Of a stretch of DNA of 64,000 bases, positions 44,626-55,746 are shown in pieces (within the stretch, counting starts at the first letter, position 1; each line of letters begins with the position of its first letter). The notes beneath the pieces are model-generated. The model ran no database searches. It had not been told where the DNA came from and was given only the letters and a program-made list of their open reading frames with translations. Source of the stretch: Schistocerca nitens (taxonomy: Eukaryota > Arthropoda > Insecta > Orthoptera > Acrididae); the NCBI RefSeq assembly GCF_023898315.1, contig NC_064623.1, positions 16,443,140 through 16,507,139 of the forward strand. Direction: 5' to 3'. A program made the position numbers and the translations under genes.

Positions 44626-45562
44626 ATGCTCTGCAAATGTGGAATGGTTTGTTTCATACTTCCAGACGCAATAAAAGAAATAACAGATATGCTCAGACTG
44701 ACAACTGAACAAAACTACTTTCAGTTTGAGAAAGAATATTATCTACAAACTGATGGACTGCCCATGAGATCCCCAATATCAGGAACACTAGCAAACATTT
44801 TCATCAGTCACCTTGAAAATCAGATATTTGATAAGATAACCACAAATGAAAGTTTCAAAATTATATATTGGTACAGATACGTGGATGACATTATTTGTCT
44901 GGTAGATGAGCCAAGTGAAAAAATAGATGAACTCCATTCAGAAATAAACAAAGCTCATCAGAACATAAAATTCACACTTGAAAAAGAAAATAAAATAAAT
45001 TTTCTTGACATTAAAATTAAAAAAGAAAATGGTAAACATACATTTAACATCTTTAGAAAACCAACAGCCACAGGCACAAGAATACATTCCACATCTAACC
45101 ACCCCCACAGCCAGAAACTTGCAGCACTAAGACACATGTTACATAGATTAAACAGAATCCCACTCAGCAAGAGAAACTATGAACAAGAAATGAACACGAT
45201 CATACAAATAGATAGGAACAACGGGTATGACACACATGTGGTACACAGGCTCAATAAAAAATAAAAACACAAATAAAAAAACAAACACAACAGTTCCACA
45301 ATACAAAAGAACTCACAAGCTGAAAACTTACAAACACACACAATGACAACACCACACAGAAAAGAACCAGATGGTACACCATGACCTACACACATAAACT
45401 AACACACAGAGTTGCAAACATCCTAAAGAGACAGGGCTTCAAAATAGCATATAAGCCTGGGCAAACCCTTCAATCACACCTAAGCCAGCCAGCTACCTAG
45501 AGGGACAAATTCCAACAATCAGGAATATATAAACTTGAATGTCAAAGTTGTGATGCAGTATA
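44626..45562 (+). pseudogene. Penelope-like reverse transcriptase and start of GIY-YIG endonuclease (5'-truncated)
   Basis: The frame at 44626-45264 shows PLE RT motifs: LPMRSPISGTLANIFISHLE, WYRYVDDIICLVDEP (catalytic YVDD), the HQNIKFTLEKENKINFLDI region and FRKPTATGTRIHSTSNHPHS. It is stopped at 45264, but sequence to 45560 continues into GIYKLECQSCDAVY at about 45515-45560, the GIY half of the endonuclease. The RT fingers before motif 3 are missing because the inverted left arm takes over near 44665. The mariner at 45563 separates it from its C-terminal part at 46903-47050. Confidence 0.9.
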
Positions 45563-46357
45563 CGAGGTGTGGCTAGAAAAAAAACCGGACTAGTACTGGT
45601 GAAACAATAAAACGAATGCAATAAGGCTGAAAGTCGCGTGGCCTGTCACGTGACTCTCGCTCCGCCTACTGCTCGAGTTTCATCTGCCTCCTGCACTCAG
45701 TCTGCCCGTGGCGTCTGTTTTAAGTAGTTGACGTTTTGTCTGTGCGTCGGAAAATGTTGAGTGTACAGAAAGAACAGCGTGTTAACATCAAATTTTGTTT
45801 CAAACTAGGAAAATCTGCAAGTGAAACGTTTGTAATGTTACAACAAGTGTACGGCGATGATTGTTTATCGCGAACACAAGTGTTTGAGTGGTTTAAACGA
45901 TTTAAAGATGGCCGCGAAGACACCAGTGATGACACTCGCACTGGCAGACCATTGTCAGCAAAAACTGATGCAAACATTGAAAAAATCGGTAAACTTGTTC
46001 GACAAGATCGCCGTTTAACAATCAGAGCAGTGTCTGAGTTAACAGGAGTTGACAAGGAAAGTGTTAAGCAGATTCTTCATGAAAGTTTCAACATGAACAA
46101 AGTGTGTTCAAAAATGGTTCCAAAGTGTCTCACAATTGAACAGAAGGAACGCCGAAGAATGATTTGTTCTGACATCCTGGAAAACATTGAAAGTGATTCC
46201 ACTTTCTTACAAAATGTTATTACTTGCGATGAATCGTGGTTTTTTACTTACGATCCCGAAACTAAACGCCAATCGATGCATTGGAAAACTCCTGGTTCTC
46301 CACGACAAAAAAAAGCACGAATGTCAAAATCGAAATTCAAGGCAATGATGATTGGTT

Positions 46358-46388
<31 letters not shown>

Positions 46389-46900
46389 GGGATTGTGCAC
46401 ATTGATTGGGTACCAGAGGGACAAACAGTGAATCAGCATTACTACATTAGCGTCCTGGCTACCCTACGTGAGCGAGTACGGAGAAAACGGAACGATTTGT
46501 GGAGAAAAAAGTCATGGATCCTTCACCAAGACAATGCCCCAGCTCACAGTGCGTTGTCAGTGAAGACGTTTTTGGCAAAACACAACATTCCCATCTTAGA
46601 TCATCCACCCTACTCACCTGATTTGGCCCCCTGTGACTTTTTTCTTTTCCCTAAAGTCAAGTCAGCTTTGAAAGGAACTAGATTTGAGACTATTGAAGCA
46701 GTAAAAGAAAAAGCGACGGAAGTAATGTATGGGCTTACCGAAAATGAGCTGCAGCATTGCTATGAACAGTGGAAAATTCGTATGGAGCGGTGTAGAGACC
46801 GAGGAGGAGAGTACATTGAAGGAGATAACATGAAATTGTAAATAATTGTAAATAAATGTTTTTTCCAGCATCAGTCCGGTTTTTTTCTAGCCGCACCTCG
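45563..46900 (+). mobile_element. mariner transposon inserted in the PLE endonuclease gene
   Basis: Terminal repeats CGAGGTGTGGCTAGAAAAAA and the inverse at 46864-46900, about 36 bp with few mismatches. TA at 45561-45562 and 46901-46902. Length 1338 bp, the usual mariner size. Confidence 0.96.
45754..46841 (+). pseudogene. mariner DD34D transposase, frameshifted at a T25 run
   Basis: Starts MLSVQKEQRVNIKFCFKLGK and continues through the HTH linker (TRTGRPLSAKTDANIEKIG) and the first catalytic motif VITCDESWFFTYDPETKRQS. At 46356-46380 a run of 25 T interrupts the frame. After it the alternate frame carries IKGIVHIDWVPEGQ, WILHQDNAPAHSA and PPYSPDLAPCDFFLFPKVK to the stop at 46839-46841. The spacing is 34 residues between the second and third acids. 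No other disabling change was noticed, so slippage at the phenylalanine-coding T tract is the main lesion. Confidence 0.93.
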
Positions 46901-46902
46901 TA

Positions 46903-47050
46903 CATAGGCATGACGTGCAGGAATTTTCAAACAAGATACAAAGAACATATCAGATGTTGGAAGTATGAAACAAACCATTCCACATTTGCAGAGCATTTAA
47001 AACACTACAACCACATCCTACAAACATGGAACAAGAAACGAAAATAATGA
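46903..47050 (+). pseudogene. Penelope-like endonuclease C-terminal part (YIG half)
   Basis: Begins YIGMTCRNFQTRYKEHIR, then KYETNHSTFAEHLKHYNH. With GIYKLECQSCDAVY at 45515-45560 it forms one GIY-YIG nuclease domain, the tyrosine codon TAC being where the mariner entered. An inverted partial copy of this segment forms the inner edge of the left arm (44600-44665). Confidence 0.93.
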
Positions 47051-47272
47051 GAATAAGCAACCATGACAAACATCTTATACAAATGCAAGAAAACTTCCAC
47101 ATCCAGAAAGCCATAGCAGAAAACAAACATGTGATAAATGAACAAACACACATCAGCACAGGCTCCCTACTACACTTAGTAAAGGAAATGATAACATAAA
47201 ACAAAAAATAATAATAAAAAAAAGAAAACTCTTCCCCACATCATCTGTACACACACACAGCAAATATATATA

Positions 47273-49232
47273 TGGTGTCCCAGCTATCTCCACAGTTACC
47301 ACTTCGCCTTGCTTATGATTTGCGACCCATGCAAACTCCTGTACTCCACAACCCTCCGAGCATCCCATTTGTTGTTGCTTTGGCGTGCAGTACACCGCTT
47401 GCCAGTGTATTCGTGCATCAGAGTAATCTAGTGACGGCACGGAAGTAGTACACATCGTGATAAACGTTGTGTTGTGGAACTTATAGTGTACAGTATAATG
47501 TACCCACATGAAGATATGGTAGAAATGCTGCGGATCTATGGAGAATGTACGTTGACGGGAAATACGTTATGAGATTGCTTGTTTGTTGATAGTACTGTTA
47601 GCGAACATTATGATTATTAAGTTAATATATCTGTTTTCTACCCTACTCTACATACCTGTACTGTACCCTGTTGTAGGTGGACGAAATGCTGTTCAGGCAG
47701 AACGACTGTACAGAAGACGATTCCCTGACAAGCCATCGCCTTCGCGCCGGATGTGTGGTCGTCTCACATCTCGTCTACGTGAAACGGGAAGCTTAAATCC
47801 AAGACCTCGACATCGTCCTAGAACACGCACAGATGAATGTGCTGAAGTTTCTGTGCTCGCTACCACAGCTGTGAATCCTCAAATCAGCACACGTCAAATT
47901 GAACGTGAAGTTGGTGTGTCGAAATCAAGTGCACAGCGTATTCTTAAACGTCGTAAATTTCATCCTTACCATGTTCATTTACCCCAGGATCTTCTTGGAA
48001 ATGACTTCCGCAATAGGGTAACATTTTGTCGGTGGGCTCAGCAAAAACTTCTGACTAATCCAAATTTTTTTGCAGATGTTCTCTTTACCGACGAGGCATC
48101 ATTCTCCAACAAAGGAATTGTCAATATGAGGAATATGCATTATTGGTCCGCAGACAATCCAAAATGGCTCCGTCAGGTAGAGCATCAACGTCCGTGGAAA
48201 GTTAATGTTTGGTGTGGGATTATTGGAGATACCATTATCGGACCTTTCTTTATAAATGGCATCCAAAATGGCAGACAATACTCCAGATTTATACGACACA
48301 ATCTTCCTGTTCTCTTGGACACCGTACCTCTGAACCGGAGAATGGTCATGTGGTATCAGCATGACGGATGCCCCGCACATAACGCCTTACGAGCACGACG
48401 ACTTCTGAACCGTAAGTTCCCTGGTAGGTGGATTGGACGAGGTAGCGCAGTTAGGTGGCCAGCTCGATCTCCGGACCTTACACCTCTGGATTATTTTCTT
48501 TGGGGAGCAGTGAAGGATGCTGTTTACCAACATGAACCAACAACACCAGAGGGCATGAAGCAACGCATTATTGATGCTTGTACAGCCATCAAAGAGGAAA
48601 CAGTAGCACGAAGTAGGGCATCCTTCATCCGCAGAGTGACCCTATGTATGCAAGCCAATGGGCATCACTTTGAGCATGAGATGTGAACGCTATGTTTAGT
48701 ATGTAGTGCTGGTATCACAGTGGAAGTTTCTACAAAGGGTCATTTTACCCAGTGATGTTAAGAAACATTTGTTTGCAACAATTTGTCATTTAATGCATTA
48801 GACAAACATAACATTCATAATTATGCGATAATAAAACTAATTGGTTAAACATGTTTACATTCATCTTCTATGTCCTACCTGAACTTCCCAAATCAGGGAA
48901 GCCTCAGGACGTGCGCTAGCAGCCATGTCGGGTGTTTCAAGCGTCAACTTCGCGTCTTAATATCTCGGGATGTAATGGGAATATTGCGATGCAATCAACG
49001 CCATTGTGTATGTGCTTCGTCATGCTATGGATTGCTGAAGAAAAAATACAGGAGGTCCACTTAAAAAAACATAAGTTTGTGTTAAAAAACACATATGCTT
49101 TCGTTTTAGAATGTTTCCAAATATGTACATTCATGGGCCCCAGCCCTACATTGATACCGGTGAAAGTCGTTTTCCAATAGATGTTATTGTTCCAGAGATA
49201 TTTTGGGTGGACAAGATAGCTGAGACACCCTG
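47273..49232 (+). mobile_element. DD41D Tc1/mariner transposon in the right PLE arm
   Basis: The left end (TA)TGGTGTCCCAGCTATCT and right end AGATAGCTGAGACACCCTG(TA) are inverted repeats with a few differences. It landed in the TA-rich microsatellite of the arm, so the exact duplication is ambiguous. Length about 1.96 kb with one transposase gene. Confidence 0.9.
47498..48686 (+). CDS. DD41D transposase, apparently intact, one intron
   Basis: Exon 1 is 47498-47546 (MYPHEDMVEMLRIYGE plus one base). A 130-bp intron, 47547-47676, begins GTACGT and ends TTGTAG after a pyrimidine-rich stretch. Exon 2 is 47677-48686. Removal gives CGRNAVQAERLYRRRFPDKP in frame and 352 aa in all. The N-terminus is a DUF4817-type helix-turn-helix, followed by a second HTH (ISTRQIEREVGVSKSSAQRI). 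The catalytic motifs are VLFTDEASFSNKG, WYQHDGCPAHNA and RSPDLTPLDYFLWG, with 41 residues between the last two acids. No stop or frameshift is seen. An alternative is that the protein starts within the intron region at 47583, which would lose the conserved YGEC segment. Confidence 0.88.
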
Positions 49233-49235
49233 TAT

Positions 49236-49365
49236 ATATATATATATATATAACACCAAAATACACACACACACACACACACACCACACACACACACAGC
49301 ACAAAAAATATATATCACACCAAAGAAAAAACACACACACACACACACACATACACAAACGCACA
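49236..49365 (+). repeat. (TA)n and (CA)n microsatellites in right PLE arm
   Basis: Counterpart of 44025-44117 on the opposite strand, here longer and interrupted by short unique segments. Confidence 0.9.
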
Positions 49366-49734
49366 CACAAATGCATACACGAACAGACCACAGATACTTC
49401 AATAGTTACACTCATAAGTTTGGCAATAACATTCGATCTTTGGCAAAAACATTTGACAGTCGGCAACAGAAACCAAAACATTGCTTTAAAATTAGCGTTC
49501 CGTGCATAGTGTTGTGGAATGGGGAAAAAAACCGCAAATTGGCGTTCATAAGAAGAAGAACAACACCAAAAATGCAACAGGAGCGTAATATGTAGGAAAT
49601 TGTCCACGCAACCTGTAAGTACAGTTCAAAACATTACTACTTAATAGGAAATACCAACCACCAGAACTGTTTATAACCTATAGGCACAGTGACAAAAATG
49701 TAAATAAAATAGCTAACATATGTACATATTCCAG

Positions 49735-49780
49735 GCCACTGATGATGCCTTGCAGAAAATAAAGGCGAAACGCGTATGGC
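49735..49780 (+). ncRNA. hammerhead ribozyme of the Penelope-like element
   Basis: GCCA (49735-49738), CTGATGA (49739-49745), stem II GCCTT/AAGGC (49747-49751, 49762-49766), GAAA (49767-49770), the palindromic mini stem III ACGCGT (49770-49775), A at 49776 before the predicted cleavage point, and TGGC (49777-49780) closing stem I. Every invariant core position of a type I hammerhead is present. PLEs are known to carry such ribozymes with very short stem III that favour dimeric folding. Activity here is inferred, not shown. Confidence 0.85.
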
Positions 49781-49905
49781 ACTAAAATTGTGTTTTATTC
49801 AGTTGCTGTCAGACGGTCCATAAGTAAAAATTATTAATATACCGCAATATTACACGCAACTGAGGAAGGCAGGACTATAAAAGTTGAAGATGTCACTACA
49901 GTACT

Positions 49906-52088
49906 GCCCAGTAGGTAGACAGAATTGGGGGAAAAGAACGCCTTTGAATTGAGAATCTCAAGTAAGTCGTATCTGATTATTCTGTTATTGCACATATTAT
50001 AAACGTATCCAAGTGCATTTTGTTTACGATCACCTTTAACTTGGATGTTAGTACATGGATATTGGATGCTCTTCTCTCCACCTAAATTACATTTTTTTGT
50101 GTAAGAAAATATTTCTCCCTGAGAAATTTCTGCTGTTGCTCTTCAGGTCCTGCAAATTTACGGGAAGTAGATAAACTTATGACTATCACCTCAAGAAATA
50201 TAAAGCTATGTGATTAATATTTGCTTCTTTACAGGTACATGTATGCATTCCTGGTAGACACCGATATCTCGACTCGACAATATCTTTGCAAGCCTCTACT
50301 TTATCGACAGGCTTCTCCGGTGGCATGCTAAGGTACCGCAGCGCTGGGAATTCTAATGTTTACAAGAAGAGTAGACCTGGAGCTGCAAATTAAAAAATAA
50401 TTACGTAACTAAATTTTTTCGCTGTGGTAATTGAAACCTTGTGACTACCCCTCGTGTATTTACGAGACTATACCCGGATCGTAACGAACACTATTGAGTT
50501 ATAATCAGTACAATGCTTTTTTTTCGTTATCCTTTAATGATGACCCCAGTGGAAACAAGGCCCACTTCTTTTCTACATATGCAGTTCTAATTCGTGAGGA
50601 AAATCTTGCCCAACTTCAGCAAATTTTTGGTTCTTTCCTTCCCCTTTTCACGATTATTTCCAGCTAATGGACACTACTGCCAAGGTCTACCCTCCGCCGG
50701 TGGTTTTTCCGAGAGGAGGCGCGTACTTACACAGTAGTCTGATGGTAGCATTTGCTAGTTTCTCGACAGTCCTTTTATACTGACTGACGTCATGAATAAT
50801 GGCTACGAGAAGGGCTGTTGTTTGTGTCATCACGACCAGCTCTGTTGTTAAATTGTTGGATAAGGTACGCCTGGTTGCTGTTTGATGAGCGAAACGATGC
50901 TCGAGGGGGTTACTCCATTGCACAAGCACTTCATCACTCCTCGAAAGATTAAGGAAGATTTTCACACAAAGAACGACAACATGGCTGTCACGGCTGAGAT
51001 CAGATGTATCAAATTTCGGAAGGAATCAATCCCACAAGTCTCAGAGAAAAAACGACAGGTGGATCCCAGGACACCACTTACTCTCCCTAACGCCAACTGG
51101 AGAACATTCAATGAGCTCAGAACTGGAGTTCCTAGAAAAGGGCACTCTTAGTGACACGGACTTACACTGAGGATGGTAAATAACACTATGGGCAAATTCT
51201 GTCCTAATCTAAATGAAACTGTAAATGAAGAGATCTTGATTTACCAGAATACCACGCAAAAAAAATCTGAAGAATGTTGGAAAAATAGGATGCAATATGC
51301 TCTGTCCGCAGAATGATGAAATACATTAACTGTACCAAGTTATTCCAGTTTCATCATGTCTGAACTTCCGTGAACGAATTTTTATTGTATAAAAGAGCAA
51401 TGTTAACTCCACAAGTTTTCATGACTGCAAAGGAATTTTTTAAGTTGTCACATCACTTATTGTTCAGCTAGGATTTAAAAGAATATTATACGAAACATAA
51501 TCTTAGTAAGTGTTCAAGGAACAATGCTAAATCTCAATATTTTGTAACAGAGTTTTTGAAAGTTGTTTAAAATGTTTTGTTACACTTAGAAGATTTACAA
51601 TCTTTCTTGTTTTATCGTTCAAGTATTGGCGTTCTTGACCATTCGTAACCGTTACTTGTGTGGTTCGTAGCAGTAGCTAATGAGACTGAAAATGACATGA
51701 ATCTGCTTCTTGTAACAGTACATGAATAAAAGATACTGCCTCTGACAACAAATTTACCGATGAAGAACTCTACTCGTTATATAACAGAACAATGGTAAAT
51801 CAACAAATGAATGAATATTAACAATGAATGAATGAATGTATACTAACGACGACAGCAGACCCACTTTTTTCAGTACAGAGGCAAATAAAATGTCATACAC
51901 AATTTTGAAAATGAAATAAATTCTACAGCCGAAACCATGGCTAAAACACGTTTGCAAGAACACGCAACCATCACGGTAAATAAATTCACACGAGATAGTC
52001 TGATCCAAACAACGTAGAGATTACTAATTCTGCTGACAAAACTAATCACATTACAGAGCAGAAGAATCTATAACATAAATCATTAGCC
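49906..52088. other. unassigned 2.2-kb interval
   Basis: AT-rich, with no coding or repeat feature recognised. Confidence 0.5.
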
Positions 52089-52101
52089 AGACACAAAGTT
52101 C

Positions 52102-52216
52102 AAAATGGCTCTGAGCACTACGGGACTTAACATCTATGGTCATCAGTCCCCTAGAACTCAGAACCACTTAAACGTAACTAACCTAAGGACATCACACAAC
52201 ACGCAGTCATCACGAG
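52102..52216 (-). repeat. SINE family B, minus, 5'-truncated
   Basis: Only the body is present, ending at CACAACACGCAGTCATCACGAG, as in 7747-7961. Flanks AGACACAAAGTTC (52089-52101) and AGACAGAAAGTTC (52217-52229) form a target duplication with one mismatch. The whole tRNA head is missing. Confidence 0.88.
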
Positions 52217-52229
52217 AGACAGAAAGTTC

Positions 52230-52750
52230 CCCTACAAAAAACATTAACTCAGAAAACCGCGCATTAAAAAGTTAAATACGAAGAAACACTCGCAGTATAA
52301 CGAATTGTATGCATTGGGTTTCCTGATAATTATTAATCAAACTTTGAAACTTAAGAGGGGCCGATGTTTCGGGTGGTCAGTGTATTACTTGAAATACCGA
52401 ACTAGCTTCATTCGAAGTGTTTCGGAACAGTACATGCTCTATAAATTACTCGTAAGCTGCACTTCAGCTGGCTGAATGAACTCAGAAGGTCGACGGGCGT
52501 TGTGCACACACCTCAGTGCCACCGGCCCCGCGCCTTCTGCTTCTGGCACTACAAACGAATGCACGAAACGAACAAGAGGGCGGCAGCGAGATACGCTCAC
52601 CGTCACGGAAATGATGTCAGTGGTCGTGACGCGGTAGAGGTTGAAGCACTGTTCAGCAGTGCGGCCTAGCGGTAGCAGGACAACAACGGAAGCCACGCCG
52701 CTGAGCGTTTTTCGGAACGTCACGTTCGGGCTTGCACTGAGGCGTCTCTG
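52230..52750. other. unassigned interval
   Basis: No recognised feature. Confidence 0.5.
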
Positions 52751-52945
52751 CCGGCCGGTGTGGCCGAGCGGTTCTATGCGCTTCAGTCTGGAACCGTGCG
52801 ACCGCTACGGTCGCAGGTTCGAATCCTGCCTCGGGCATGGATGTGTGTGATGTCCTTAGGTTAGTTGGGTTTAAGTAGTTCTAAGTTCTAGGGGACTGAT
52901 GACCTCAGAAGTTAAGTCCCATAGTGCTCAGAGCCATTTGAACCA
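52751..52945 (+). repeat. SINE family A, plus
   Basis: Full-length, with intact A box TGGCCGAGCGG and B box GGTTCGAATCC. The tail is very short (GAACCA). No clear target duplication. Confidence 0.94.
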
Positions 52946-54339
52946 AGACAGCGCAGACAACCAGCAAAACGAACATTGCAAGATGAGATGGAATAGGATG
53001 CAGGCAACGCATCATGTGGAGCTTGGATGAATTGACAACATTAATATCTGTTTCTTGTACGTTGTATTTTTTTTAAGAATACTGTGTACTTTTTGTCAGC
53101 TTCTAGTTGCCTAAATTTGTTCAAAATTACTGGGTATTCTCATTGGAGTATTGCGCATATTTTAACACCGGGGTTTTCTCATTTTGTAAATCTCAAAAAA
53201 GTTTGAGCCTTACATACATAAAGTGTAGACTTTTTAAATTTTACGTCCGTTTTTTAGAAAAAGAATTATTAGCAATACTTTTCCACTGTTAAAGTGGTTA
53301 GTATGTGTAAACAACTGAGAAAAATCCCTTTTATATTGATAAATTTAACATTAGTGAAGATAGGGATTTTCCACCCTGTCCGGAGGTCCTCGAGTCGTTG
53401 CTGCATGTGAACACTTCGCACTTTTCGCCGAGACGCTCGTGCTACAGTGGGAGTGAGCGAAATACAACCGCGCCCATGGGGGAAGTATCCACCGACGCAA
53501 ACACGTTCTAATCTGCCGCGGCGCGCTGGCTGTTCGCAGCAGTCCGGCTATTTACTTGCCGCACATGGGACTGAGACTTCCCTGCCTCCTCCAGGAAACT
53601 CAGTTTCCCTGATCACCGCCACATTCGGCCTGCGTCGTTGGTCCAGCGAGGCACCCCTGGAAGCAGAGAGCGGCTACCCTGCACACGTCCTACGCACGAG
53701 CTACCTCACGATGGCCGGCTGGCTCTTGTCGACCGCGAGACCCAGACAGCAGCAGATACCCCCGCGCCCGGGTAGACGCCGCGTTCCCCCACTTCGGCAA
53801 GGGTTTTTGATACAGTTCCACCTAGCCGCCTAATGAAGAAAATATGAGCGCACGCAGTATCACACCAGCTGTGTGACGGGGCTGAAGAGTGTCCCAGCAA
53901 ACGGAGAACACGAGGTGCATTCATGTCATGACACGTCCAAAAATTTTTTCTCACCGACTCTCAAACTGTGAAACTTTTGTCACTTTTCGATGTAATCTCA
54001 CTGCCGCCGCACACATTTTTTCACAACGTCGACGGCACGATTCCACGACCGCAGCGGGCGGTTGACTGGGAGACTGGTTTGACCGGCAAGCATGTCACAT
54101 CCACTGTCACAATCCGTGAAAATACGACGCCATTATCAGGCGTCAACATAGCCATGCAACATGCCACGTGCGCAGCCTTTCGGTCGTCCGTCAGCATTCG
54201 TGGAATGCATCTGGAGGAAACTTTTTCCCATTTTAAGTATCAAAAACAGTCTGCCACCGTTGCTGCTAGAGTTGTGTGTGGCGTACGTACGGTGCTGCCA
54301 CCTGTCACGTACTAAAAACGAGTGCACGTGTAATTTAGA
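52946..54339. other. unassigned 1.4-kb interval
   Basis: AT-rich to 53350, then GC-rich to 53830. ORFs (for example 53447-53833) appear compositional. Nothing recognised. Confidence 0.45.
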
Positions 54340-55746
54340 ACATGCCTCACGTCTCTGTTTCCAATCCTGAGGGAAAAAGGAGGTGTTATGACTTCGATGA
54401 AACGCTTACGATGTCAATCTCAACGGAGAGAAATCTTCAGATGTAAAAATAACTTCGAGTGTGCCAGAAGGGAGTGTTATGAGACCATTTCTTTTCACGA
54501 CAGACATAAAAATGCATAAATGACTTTCAAAATGATGGGAGCACAGCAATCACTCGTCCTTTCCTTTCAGGCTTTATTAAAGATTTGGTCTAGTAACCAG
54601 CCATTAACAGTGTAGTACTTCAGAGTTTTAACCCACGTCCTACCACGTTACTCCCCTGTTTTCGGGGTCCTGTCACAGTTCATTCAAGACTGAATGAATC
54701 GTGACATGAGCCCAAAAACAGGGGAATAACGTGGTAGGGCATGGGTTAAAACTCTGAAATTATGCATTGATAATGGCTAGTTACGAGCCAAAATCAGATT
54801 CGCTTTAACATAGCTTGAAAGGAAAGGTCGAGTGATTGCTGTGCTCCCATCATTCTGAAACTAATGTCACAGTCGTTGAGTGCATTCCACATTCCGAACG
54901 GAAGGTAACCTATTAGATAACATCGAAATTTCCATGACGCTTTTCGCGGATGATGCTGCTGTACACAGAGAAGTCGCAACGCTAGCAAATTGTCGCGAAA
55001 TTGAGGAAGACCTGCACGGATCGCCGTGTGGAGCACGGAATGGCAGCTGACGTTCAACATAAATAAACGTAACGTACTGCACACAAATAAGCAGAAAGAT
55101 ATATTACTGTATGATTACACAACTGCAGAATAACAACAGAAAACAGCTTATTCCATAAAATATCTAGGAATATACGGACGGCGCGATCAGAAGTGGAACG
55201 ACATACAAAATTAATTGCGCGTACGGCAGAAGCAAGACTGAGATTAACTGCAAGAATCCTCAGAGAACGCAGACCAGCCGCAAAGGAAGTAGCTTACGAA
55301 ACCACAGTTCGACCAGCGCCTGAATGCTGGCAGTTAGTTTGGGATCCATACCAAATTGGATTGATAGAGGAACTAGAGGAAATCCAGAGAAGGGCAGCAC
55401 TTTTCGTCACAGGTTCTCGCAGTAAACATTTAAGCATCACCCAGATGCTCAGCTAACTACAGTGGCACACACTGCAAGAGAGGCGTTCTGCACCACAGTT
55501 ACGAGAGCACACGTTCCTAGCAGACTTAAACAATATATTGCTTCTTCCCACATGTATGTCGCGAAAAGCCACCCGGAGGCTTACCAGCGAGCTATCTTCC
55601 CAAGAACCTTCCTCGACTGGAACACCGAAGGGGGAAACTGGGTGTGTCTTATACAAAGTACTCTCTGCCACGCACCTTTAGATGACTTGTGGAACGTACA
55701 TGTACTTCGTGCAGCACTGTCACTTCCCCAGCTGTCAATTACAATA
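54340..55746 (+). pseudogene. CR1/L2-like LINE relic, 3' half of reverse transcriptase
   Basis: SVPEGSVMRPFLF (54450-54500, consensus GVPQGSVLGPLLF) is separated by a foldback from MTLFADDAAVHREVATLANC (54935 on), the catalytic FADD box. Downstream in shifting frames are SIKYLGIY, ETTVRPAPECWQLVWDPYQI, EIQRRAALFVTGSRS and HPEAYQRAIFPRTFLDWN, the typical C-terminus of this clade. Many stops. It is ended by the SINE at 55747. Confidence 0.88.
54525..54860. repeat. foldback element with ~165-bp arms
   Basis: The arms (about 54525-54686 and 54691-54860) are inverted copies sharing GGGAGCACAGCAATCACTCG, CAGAGTTTTAACCCA and CTACCACGTTA on opposite strands, with a spacer of a few bases. It interrupts the RT between the PQGS and FADD motifs. 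No ORF. The middle of the arms (54585-54620 versus 54765-54800) is more diverged. Confidence 0.9.

Larger units (their letters stand above)
40283..49905 (+). mobile_element. Penelope-like retroelement with long inverted arms, host of five nested insertions
   Basis: A 12-bp duplication CACTACAGTACT (40283-40294, 49894-49905) bounds the element. The left arm (about 40295-44665) and right arm (about 46955-49849) are inverted copies. For example, TATTAATAATTTTTACTTAT near 40303 recurs inverted near 49835, and the GAGCATTTAAAACACTACAA segment at 46992 recurs inverted at 44615. Subtracting the insertions (LINE 40376-43391, SINE 43496-43698, SINE 44222-44460, mariner 45563-46900, DD41D element 47273-49232) leaves about 2.8 kb with arms of about 0.9 kb. 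The arms consist of the endonuclease C-terminus plus the 3' UTR and ribozyme. The core keeps only RT motifs from about motif 3 onward, so this looks like a 5'-truncated copy joined to an inverted partial copy, as is known for Penelope elements. Not autonomous. Confidence 0.9.
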
